This document shows positions 55,445 through 64,000 of a DNA stretch of 64,000 nt, in pieces (position 1 is the stretch's first letter; every line of letters begins with the position of its first letter). The notes beneath the pieces were generated by a model. It worked only from the letters and a program-made list of their open reading frames with translations. It did not search any database and had not been told where the DNA came from. The DNA comes from Shinisaurus crocodilurus (Eukaryota; Chordata; Lepidosauria; Squamata; Shinisauridae): assembly GCA_021292165.1 (NCBI GenBank), contig CM037877.1, forward strand, positions 127,786,402 to 127,850,401, in the 5' to 3' direction. The translations under genes and the position numbers were made by a program.

Positions 55445-58010
55445 ATTTTGAGTTATATTCTTATTTGTATTATCAGATTTGTAGGGAATGTGCAGCCAAA
55501 ACCTCACGCCATATATGGGTGCATGACGTAATTGGGACCACAGAGTTGTGCCTCCTAGAGCAGACACTCTGTGGACATTACCCAGACATCGTCCAGGGCA
55601 GGATGTAGGCATAGCCAGTGCCTTCTCTTCCTGCCCGGGAAATTCAGTCTGAGCCATGAACTTGTAACAGTAGCATGTCTGAAGATGTAGCCGAGAGTAG
55701 CATGTCTGAACTTTTCCCATGTTCAGAACACGTCAACTACCTAATGATTCCTGCACAACTGTAAATACATTCCTAAGCCTGCCTGTATCCAATCTGCAAG
55801 ATCTGAGTGAGTAAACTCTGTTTTTAACCTCCAAAAGACTGTCTTATTGGTAGTATAAGGGGCAAGCCAGGTAAAGATCCAGTCTGCCCAAAAGGGCAGC
55901 CTGTAACCACTAAACGCTGGTTCTGCTCTAACCAGCAGCTCCGCACGCTCACGTTTTTCCACTGCAGTTGGGGTCTGCTCTGCTGTGCTTGCAAACGCAA
56001 GAGGGGAGAGATAATATCTCATAATATCCTCTCCCAGCTCCTTTAGCAATCCCCAACAAGATTTTTGTGTTGTTTGTCCACGTATTGCACCTCCATACTG
56101 TTTTTGGTGTCAGCAGCCAAACTAGACATTAAAACTTTGAACATTTTAGAAATAGTAGCCATTGGGCAGGAATGTGGGAAGCAGGGATCTGGTTAGGGTC
56201 ATGGCATGGGAAGAGGGAATTAACCCTTCCTCACTGTACCATTTCCCCAAAGATAATCACACACACAGGGTCCTGGTGCTGCTATTTGCCATAGTAGAAA
56301 AACCACACTGTGTCCGCAGCCTCACTTTCCACATTAACTTTGATTTGATTTGTCAGGTCATCATGGCCTCAGCTTATGATGGGCTAACTACTCTCCAGCC
56401 ATGGAAACCTGTCTTTACAAGCCTCTGAGCCAAGATGCTATTCTTTCATCACAGCTATGTATTGTTTTGTTACATGCTCACCCCACTCCCCTGTGAGTTG
56501 GGAAGTTCCAGAGTGGCATTATAAGGTTCAGTTTTCCTTGGGATGAGAGAACACATGAGATTGTATGGTATCACAGTATTTTTTTTTCTTTTTTACAAAT
56601 ATACAAGCAGAGCCTATTGGATTCCCCAGTCAGGCAGCAAACCACTGATCCTTTACCAGAATCCTAGAACAGTATTATTGCACCTCCCTGCATCCCCAAC
56701 CCAACTTCCAGCATTGACTACACCCCAGCTATCACCAGCTTTAGTTAAAAGGTCTCAGTGGTCTCTCATTCTTTCATCCTTTCCAAACTCAGTCTACAAA
56801 AATGGCTCCAAACTTTTTCTCCCCCAACTAATGGGAGGGTGTCACTTTCCCAAACTCAGTGGGACATTACATTCCAAAAACTGGAAACAGAGTTCAATCA
56901 GAGAGTGCTGTTGTTGCTGTTCAGGTCTCTGGCCACTCAGTTGCCTAGTGATAGGGCTTTGCATAATAATAAAAATGGCCAAATTGACAACATCTTGAAT
57001 GGATCTACATATGGGGTAAAATGTTTATATCCCAATTTTCAACACATTCCCAGGGCAGAAAGGTCACAACTCAGGATGACAAAAGAGCATATTATAGTCT
57101 GGACAATCTTGAGATATTGAATACAGGTCAGTGAGACATTATAACATACATCCATGAAGCCAGGGGGGAAAAAGTTTTCTGTGGCTCAGACCTCGGAAAC
57201 ACTTGCTATCCTACACTTCCCATGATCCCAGCCAGAATTTCAAAGTGTAATGCTTAACATTGTGATTTAGGACATTAAGCCACCTGCCTGTTTAGACTTT
57301 GAAGTGTCAAAGCCCAATACCTTATTCCAGGCTCCATGTATGCAATCCAAGTTTCCCACTGGGACTTGTAAACAGCAAATATAGTCAGCACTGTGTGTGG
57401 GTCCATAAATTCTGCAGCAGTCTCATAAGAACAGTAACTTCCAAGATACGGTATATTCCAAGATGTGTTAGGCCAATGAATAGCATTGAAGCAGCATCCC
57501 TCCGCTGAAGCAGTATCCCATTTTCCAAGTTTTGACTGGGAATCTCTTTCTAAAAGCTGGACATATATTCCCAGTTTTCAGGAAAGCATCTCCTGTCATT
57601 TGCTCCCACTGATGAGATGATCATCCTGGGGCCTTTGCATAGCACAGATGATGGGATAAACTTCCCAGGGCAACTTACATGTTCTTCAAGCAATCAGCCT
57701 AATCTAAGCACTGGACTACAGCATAAAACAACCATAACAGGGGAAAGAGGGGAACTGAGAAACGTTTGTTGTGGAGAGGGAGATGGTGCCATCCAAGAAG
57801 AGAGGGGGTATTTGAAGATGAGGGTCTGATACAAAACTCCATTGGGGGAATGGAGAAGAAACGGTGTGAGAGTGGCTTCAGAGGTTACAATGAGAAGCTG
57901 AACACATAGCTAGCTGTACAGAGGGAGTGATGCCTAATATCTGAGAGGACCCCAGGTTATAGTGTTATGAGACAGGGAGAAAAAATGTCTCCCTCTCCAC
58001 ACCATGCATA
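55445..58010. other. No gene recognised
   Basis: About 2.5 kb without any coding domain or repeat that I can name. The longest open frame (56543-56998) has no recognisable features. Confidence 0.4.
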
Positions 58011-58015
58011 ATTGT

Positions 58016-58090
58016 ATATGTCTCTACCATGTCTCCTCTGACTCACCTTTTTTCAAAGCTAAACAGTCCCAGATGTTCAAGGGTTAAGTG
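58016..58090 (-). mobile_element. Old CR1-type LINE fragment
   Basis: CTACCATGTCTCCTCTGACT and AGCTAAACAGTCCCAGATGT match the same pol segment as 52125-52225. Confidence 0.6.
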
Positions 58091-58383
58091 TAGCACACAT
58101 ATAGACTGTTTTAGTTGTTCAGATATTTTAATAAATTAGCATGAGCTTTTGAGGGCTACAAGAGTGGAAGGTGGCATGGTATGAAAGAGATTTTTTGCCT
58201 GTGGTGTACACACTCACTCTTTTCATCTCCTTTTGTCTCTTCAGGTCAGAAAGGTTTTGCAGGTTTTTTGAATCACTACAAAAGACTTAAAACCTGTTAG
58301 CCTGAGACAAAAACAACAACAACCTGATAGCCAAGACCCCCAACCCCCAATGTACTGATGTCAGGCAATGGCTCTGCCATACC

Positions 58384-58854
58384 TAGGGATTGGTAAGAAT
58401 TTCAATTCAGTTCATTTTCTATAAGAATTTACCAAAATTCACAAATTTTTTTTCATATTCAGGATGGAAAGAAGCTACAGTTTAAAAATAACAAACAAGT
58501 GTAGGAGAACTTGAAATGGACAGATCCAAGTCTAGGTAGGCCTTTGAAAGCTTAACTCTTACAAATCTGGTTTGAATCTCTGTGCATTCAACCATGTGTT
58601 TGATGAATTAAGGTTGCCACATATTTTTTTCTGACAGGCTCCTCATCTTTAATAGCTACATGGCAGGCAGGAATATCATCGTCCTGCCCATGTTGGAAAC
58701 AGCCGATATTGAATTTGGCCAGGACAGATAGCTGAGAATTTCATTTCAGTTCATTATTTAATAACATTTTCCCAAAATTAAAATTTCTTCATATTCAGGA
58801 TGGAAAGAACTTGAGATTTTAAAAATTCAAATGCAAGAGATTCATCCATCCCTA
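58384..58854. mobile_element. AT-rich hAT-like MITE with internal duplication
   Basis: Ends TAGGGATTGG and CATCCATCCCTA. Flanks GCCATACC and ACAATACC match at 6 of 8 positions. A segment with TTCATATTCAGGATGGAAAG occurs twice (58406-58498 and 58738-58828). Confidence 0.6.
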
Positions 58855-58859
58855 ACAAT

Positions 58860-59795
58860 ACCATTTCCATCTCTTGAAAATCTATTATCCTATGCCCAGC
58901 TGAGTATCCTTGTTACGAGGGCTCTGAGTCTGAGAGATGTTGGAAATCTGTTCCATAATGCCCCATGCATGATGGACATTCCTCTGAAAATCAGGGGAAG
59001 TAAGCATTTCCAAACAAAGGGGATCAGCAGGGTCTGGAATTGATTTTTCCTACTGACTTCCCTATAACCAATTGTTTCAAAATTTACTATTAAAAATGTG
59101 AGTGCTGGGAACCCAGTCATGAGGTACTTGTGTGTGTGCATGTAGGGAATGTTCATTAAGAATGTTGTGGAAAATGGCACTTGCTTGAAATGAGATTGTA
59201 TTTAACATTTTCAGGGAAAGGTTGGCAATAAAAAAAAGTATCTAAAACTTTTATGTGAGCCTGTAAGAGTCCATTTTTATTTCAATTAATTAAAAACTGC
59301 ACATTTTGTTCAAACAACACTGGCATAAACTCACTGACAAATAAGCAGACAAGCAGCCTTCCTGTCAAGCAGCTAATTTGGCAGGGGGCAAAATGGGGCC
59401 TTGGCATAGCACAGATGATGGGATAAACTTCATTTCCTGACATGAATGCTCATTTTAAGCTATTACCAAAGGGGGTTGCAATTAGATGTGACCCAGTGAC
59501 ATTCTGATTCCTGCTGGAGATTTTAAAGAAACAAAAACAAAACAAAAACAAAACTATGCTTTTGGTTCTAGCACCAGCTAACATCCACTTCATGCTTTGT
59601 ACAGCAATTCTGTTTGCCACAGGCACAGCAGCTACACCAAAACCATGAATGAGTCCTGAAGCAATGTCCTTGTCAATAAAGACAATACAGCGGAGCAAAT
59701 CAATCAGAATAAAATCAGGCATAAAACAGCAGTTATAATAAGTCAAGGCAAAGACATTTGAAAAACACGGGAGAACAAAAAGCTCTCTGTCTGGT
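58860..59795. other. No gene recognised
   Basis: No identifiable coding sequence or repeat. Confidence 0.4.
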
Positions 59796-59799
59796 GCTA

Positions 59800-60255
59800 T
59801 AAGAACAACAGCTTAGATGCCAGGTGAGCCCCCTTAAGGAGAAATGCCAAAAGCAGACCCCACCACTGGAAAAGCCCTCTCTCCCTAGCACCACCTGCCT
59901 CCAACCTTGCAGTTGGGCATCTGAAGCAGAGCCTCTGCTGATGGCTTCAGCACACATGGATGTTGATACAGGAAACGGCATTCATTCAGGTACCCAGGTC
60001 CCAAGCTTTGCAAGACTTTAAGGGCAAGTACCAGCACTTGAACTCTGCTCAGAAACAGCCCAGAAGCTAGTGCAGTTCTTTAACCACGGGTTTGATATGG
60101 TCCCAATGTCTGGTTCCAGTTAGTAGCCTAGCAGCCGTATTCTGAACTAACTGCAGTTTCTAGGCAGTCATCAAAAGTTGTCCCACCTATAAACATTACA
60201 GACAATGGTCAATTCTGAATGTTACCAGAGCATGGATTACCATGGCCAAGCTATC
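59800..60255 (-). mobile_element. Old L2-type LINE fragment
   Basis: TAGCCTAGCAGCCGTATTCT and AACTAACTGCAGTTTC correspond to the reverse L2 pol segment near 18960-19000 (CTGGCTGCCATATTTTGCAC). Confidence 0.6.
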
Positions 60256-60431
60256 TCTGCATGTGTAGTGAGTCTCAAATATAATAGAAGATACTGGAAA
60301 ACATTTTATCTAAGGGCTTTTTTTAAAACTGGACTGACATGGTTCACAGATGTTCAAAAGATCTATTTTCTGCTGTTTGACTTGGATAGGCTTGTCAACT
60401 ACAAGACAACCCTGTTTGCTGTAGCTGCAGA

Positions 60432-61070
60432 GAACTTATTTATTTATTATTTATTTCTAATATTTTTATACTGCCTTTCCACAAAAGTCACCACACCAAT
60501 GTAGATCAAACAAAACAATAGCAGCATAAAAACAATAAAACCATATTAAAACAATAAAACCACTAATAGAAATTTAAAAGGCCAAATTGAAAAGAAGCAT
60601 TATGACTCCCTTTCAAATAGCCAAGAAAGTGGGGACTAATCTTAATTCTGAAAGGAGCGCATTCCACAATTTGGGAGTGATAAGCCCGAGTGCAAGGCGA
60701 AAGGGAGAAACGTGCTAAGCGAAAAGCACGTCAAACGAATCCTTTACAGGACCATCTTCCATCTGGTAACCTGTGTCCTCACTGTGGGAAGCTGTGTGGA
60801 TCTAGAATTGGCCTCCACAGTCACTTACGGACCCATCGCTGGAGTCTACGCAATTTTTTAGAATTTCCTCATTTTATAATTTTCTTTTTGTAAATTTATC
60901 CTGGAAGACAATCTTACTCGGTCACGAGTGATCGCCTACTACTACAGGAAAAAGTGCCTTCATGTGTGCTTGGCAAACAGGCCTCTGTGAGTGCCGGTAT
61001 TGTCAAAAAGCCTTCTCTTGCAGATCTTAACACCTGAACAGGTTTATAGCGAGAAAGGTGGTCCTTTTCA
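60432..61070 (-). mobile_element. L2-type LINE 3' end split by another LINE
   Basis: The tail (TTTATACTGCCTTTCCACAA) and untranslated region run to about 60677. The pol C-terminus resumes after 60948 (ACAGGTTTATAGCGAGAAAG). Confidence 0.7.
60678..60947 (+). mobile_element. LINE C-terminus with CCHH finger, second copy
   Basis: The peptide with QGEREKRAKRKARQTNPLQD and CPHCGKLCGSRIGLHSHLRTH is nearly identical to 50533-50901, in opposite orientation. The frame runs on past the finger into the tail sequence to 60893. Inserted in an L2 3' end. Confidence 0.78.
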
Positions 61071-61397
61071 CTTTCACTGCACATGTGCAAACTGTTTTTT
61101 AATCTCTTCAAATTGGGATTTACCGGTAGTTGTTAGTAAACATACTTAGGGAGAATGTTTGTGGCTGTGCCTGTCACTGACAGAACTTTCCCTACAGGGA
61201 GAGAGACATTCAAACCTATTACATGTCAGAAATATTGTTAGAAAGCCAGCAAGATTTTTAACAATGGGAAATAGATATAAGGTGCAGATCCGTGGCACTT
61301 AGCTGTGCCTCTTATATTATTAATAGGTAGATCACCTTTTTCTTTTTCTCCCATCCCCCTTAACATAACAAGTCTCGAGGCTATTAACATCCTAAAG

Positions 61398-61518
61398 CAG
61401 GGCTCTCCAACCTTGGGTCCCCAGATGTTTTTGGCCTACAACTCCCAGCATGCTGGCTTGGGACATGCTGGGAGTTGTAGGCCAAAAACATCTGGGGACC
61501 TAAGGCTGGAGAGCCCTG
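61398..61518. mobile_element. hAT-like MITE with exact 8-bp TSD
   Basis: Ends CAGGGCTCTCCAACC and GGAGAGCCCTG; arms CCCCAGATGTTTTTGGCCTA fold back around CATGCTGGCTTGGGACATG. Flanks are identical TCCTAAAG (61390-61397 and 61519-61526). Confidence 0.95.
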
Positions 61519-61673
61519 TCCTAAAGGCTATTAACAACTTGTTCATGGTTCAGAATGGCTGGTGGGAAAACTCTCTCTGCATTTGAATGCTGCTCTGATT
61601 CAATCCCCTCCAAAAGAAGGGTGAGGCCTTGACTTTTGAAACACAGTAGAATTAAACAGCCTATTTCAGCCAT

Positions 61674-62264
61674 GACTGGGTTCGCATGACATGCTAAGCC
61701 ACAGTGTCTTAGTGTGTTGTCCGAACGCAGGATGGTTTTGTCAGGGTGGCTGAGGTTTGGCTTATAAGCCAGCCTGACAAGCCATGGCCTGTTCTAGAGT
61801 TTGCTTGCCCCATGGTGGCTTGCCATGTCGTCCGAATCTGGATGACACGACCCACTGGGGGGTGGGGGCAAGCCAAACTGCTATAGAGCTGCTTGGCCAC
61901 AGCAGCAAAAAAAGCTTGCCACTCAGGCCAAGTGGCTCTGGGTGAGTGGGGGGTGGGTCGCACTGTCGTCAGGCTCCTCTAGAGGAGGCTGATGAGAGCG
62001 TGCCTCACCACCACCACCCCCGCTTGCCATGGTAGCTGCCGGGCAGCTGCCATGGCAAATGGGGCGGGGGCGCAGGCTGGCAGGGAAGAGGAGGTTGCTC
62101 CAGCCGGCTGGTTGGCCCAATCTCCTCTTCCCCGCTGTCCCTGCCTGCTGTTTCAGACTACAGCACGGGGGGGGGGGGGTGGGGGGGAAGAGCCATGCTG
62201 GAGGCCGAGTACAGCGTGGCTGAGGCTCATCCCCCCCACCTGGTACACTGGCCACTGCACAGGG

Positions 62265-62304
<40 letters not shown>

Positions 62305-62742
62305 CTCAGATCCCGGCAGAGACGGGTTGCCCCACAACCCCTCTCTGCTGGGATTGGCAGCAGTTGGCCGCAGCCCTGCTGGCCCCACCAGCCCTGCTGC
62401 TGGGAAAGAGGCTCCCCCGTGCCCACCGCCATGGCCAGTCCTTTCAGCTGGGCACAGTGGTAGGAGGCGCCCATCGCTTCAGCCTACCTGTGAGTAGGCT
62501 GAAAAGATGGGCGTTCCCCCATTCCCCCTCTCCCCAGCACTGCTGGCAAGTGGGGGGGGGGACATCTCAGTACTCCCGTGGTGTCTCCTGGGATACCTGC
62601 AGGAAGAGCGAGGGGGGAGGAGGTGGCTCCGCACCCACAATGTGCCTGATTCTGTCGGACACAACACGGGTCCTGAGGCAAACAAGCCACACTGAGTGGC
62701 TTGTCCTGCAGCGTGACTTATTGTGTTATGCAAACCCACTGC
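61674..62742. mobile_element. About 1.07-kb TIR element of the CTGGGTTC family
   Basis: The left end CTGGGTTCGCATGACATG and the reverse of the right end (GTGGGTTTGCATAACACAAT) are inverted repeats, followed on both sides by AAGCCAC-like blocks. The interior is GC-rich and non-coding, with a (GT)n tract at 62266-62301. Ends approximate; no clean TSD. Confidence 0.65.
62266..62301. repeat. (GT)n microsatellite
   Basis: About 17 GT units inside the inverted-repeat element. Confidence 0.95.
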
Positions 62743-62764
62743 ATGTGAGGGGGGAAAATAGAAT

Positions 62765-62938
62765 TAGTCTTTGTCAGTCTGAGCCAGCCCTAGTCTCAGT
62801 CCTATATCCCAAGTCTGATTGAAATGGGTCTAGATAATCAGTATCATCAAGATTTCTCCGGACTTCTGAGGCCACCACTTTCTCAATCACATTAGCCAGA
62901 AATAGTAAAGTGGAAGACCGACAACCTGGTCTTCTGCG
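62765..62938 (-). pseudogene. L2 reverse transcriptase fragment
   Basis: The minus strand reads FLANVIEKVVASEVRRNLDD and TDYLDPFQSDLGY, the L2 RT segment FLGKVIEKVV...LDPFQSGF. It is cut at about 62938 by the LTR-like sequence. Confidence 0.78.
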
Positions 62939-62939
62939 C

Positions 62940-64000
62940 GGGTTCAATGCTAAGGGGGTAGCGAGCCCTGGGGCGGGCCTTCTCCGAGGTCCCCAGCGCC
63001 TCACCCTTAGCCCAGAACAAAGGGATAACTTATAGCCACAAAAGTATCTTTTAGAAAACAAGTTTATTTACAAAATTACCGTCACAAACCCAGACACACG
63101 CCAGCAATACAGCTTATCAGTACGGTACAAAGTAGCAAGCAAGAAGTCTCAAGGACACCGTGATTTCAGGGCTCTCAGCTAGTTAGTTCAGCTCGGGCCC
63201 CGGCGGAGGCCTGGTCTGCCCAAGCGGCCAGTTGGGTTCCCGGCGGGGGCCCAGTCTACCCAAGTGGCTTGTGAGTGATTTCAGCTTGGTTTCCCGGGAG
63301 TCCGGTCAACCCAAGCGGCTAGTTGGGTTCCCGGTGGGGGCCCGGTCTACCCAAGCGGCTTGTGAGTGATTTCAGCTTGGTTTCCCGGGGGTCCGGTCAA
63401 CCCAAGCGGCTAGTTGGGTTCCCGGCGGGGGCCCGGTCTACCCAAGCGGCTTGTGAGTGATTTCAGCTTGGTTTCCCGGGGGTCCGGTCAACCCAAGCGG
63501 CCAGTGATTCCAGCTAGCTGGAGCACACCGGGTGCTGCTACCCGGGGTTGCCAATCCTTTGTTCCCTTACCCCAGGCATGGGCAAGATTGCTGACAGAGA
63601 CCAGCTCCCTTGCGCAGGGTGTTTTATATCTTGGTGTTTCAGGTAGCCCTTCCCTCCGTGATCAGGTGGTTTGACACCCTCCCTGAGGGGCGGCCTTTTG
63701 GGTCAGGTGGGGTGACGCCCTCCCCCCGTGGGGATGGGGTCCCTTTGAAGCCACTTGCTTAATGGTCCCATCCTATGGTGTTGAGTGGCCATTTCTTAGG
63801 GGTGCCGAAGTGTCTGCTCTGGAGAGGTATTCAAGTCTTATGTAGATGGGGCTGATATGTGAGAGCATTGACAAACCTGGGGATGCTTCCTGCCTTCCCC
63901 CCTGGGGTGATTCTATGCAGATGTTGTTTGTCCCCTTTGGCATCTGTGGAGACTGGTTGTCTCCCCCCCCCCCGGGTCTCCTTCCCCCCTCCTTGGTGAG
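62940..64000 (-). mobile_element. LTR-like sequence reaching the window edge
   Basis: On the minus strand a TATAAAA (about 63625) lies upstream of the 91-bp repeats and an AATAAA (about 63067) lies downstream, before the break with the L2 fragment. This layout suggests a promoter-to-polyadenylation unit such as an LTR. The other edge is outside or unresolved. Confidence 0.4.
63219..63500. repeat. Three 91-bp tandem repeats
   Basis: CCCAAGCGG anchors at 63219, 63310, 63401 and 63492 give three full 91-bp units and the start of a fourth. Units two and three differ by very few bases. Confidence 0.95.

Noticed and set aside
62029..62497. Frames across the (GT)n tract
   Set aside because: They translate a microsatellite and GC-rich flanks inside an inverted-repeat element.

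Overview
The window looks like a repeat-dense stretch of nuclear DNA from a squamate reptile, probably a lizard. The evidence is four copies of a tRNA-headed SINE of the Sauria type, several CR1 and L2 LINEs with recognisable reverse transcriptase, short palindromic hAT-like elements with exact 8-bp target duplications, and remnants of tyrosine-recombinase, Ty3/Gypsy and Ty1/copia retrotransposons. I find no secure host protein-coding gene. The only candidate is an unidentified open frame running in from the left edge (3-314). Every long open frame I could identify belongs to a transposable element.

Left third (1-24 kb). A nearly full-length CR1 lies at about 690-4957, with an esterase-type ORF1 and an endonuclease/RT ORF2, both frameshifted. 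It is followed by L2-tail fragments, one carrying a hAT-like MITE. From 7.5 to 11.9 kb an old CR1 has been split by a younger reverse-strand CR1, a second repeat unit, a terminal-inverted-repeat element and a Sauria SINE. From about 12.1 to 15.6 kb is a DIRS/Ngaro-like element: a GC-rich tandem array, a gag-like region and an SGNH hydrolase domain, with RT and recombinase missing. A Ty1/copia-like gag relic follows on the minus strand (15.7-16.3 kb). Next come Sauria and 5S-rRNA-derived SINEs and a large minus-strand L2 (18.4-20.9 kb). A second, decayed minus-strand tyrosine-recombinase element (about 21.1-23.8 kb) keeps traces of RNase H, recombinase and SGNH.

Middle (24-44 kb). L2 tails, a Ty3/Gypsy relic (LTR, primer binding site, gag) with a hAT insertion in its LTR, a 674-bp hAT-like element built of GACTCGAGTC-like subterminal motifs, a forward L2 3' half, an 833-bp solo LTR with exact 5-bp TSD, a 930-bp Tigger-like foldback element, a possible Penelope-like terminus, two inverted-repeat transposons next to (TC)n tracts, and a second CR1 (40.8-43.9 kb) into which a 5S/CR1 chimeric SINE has inserted.

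Right third (44-64 kb). Single-copy-looking DNA, two degenerate tandem arrays interrupted by a LINE 3' end and by a solo LTR, nested CR1 3' ends, a 5S-derived SINE with a different tail, hAT and Tigger-like MITEs, L2 fragments, a third inverted-repeat transposon and an LTR-like region with three 91-bp repeats at the edge.

The elements do not form a pathway. Their nesting gives a relative insertion history. The most interesting items are the two kinds of 5S-derived SINE, the SGNH-carrying recombinase elements with a tandem GC-rich leader, the copia gag relic and the inverted-repeat families.
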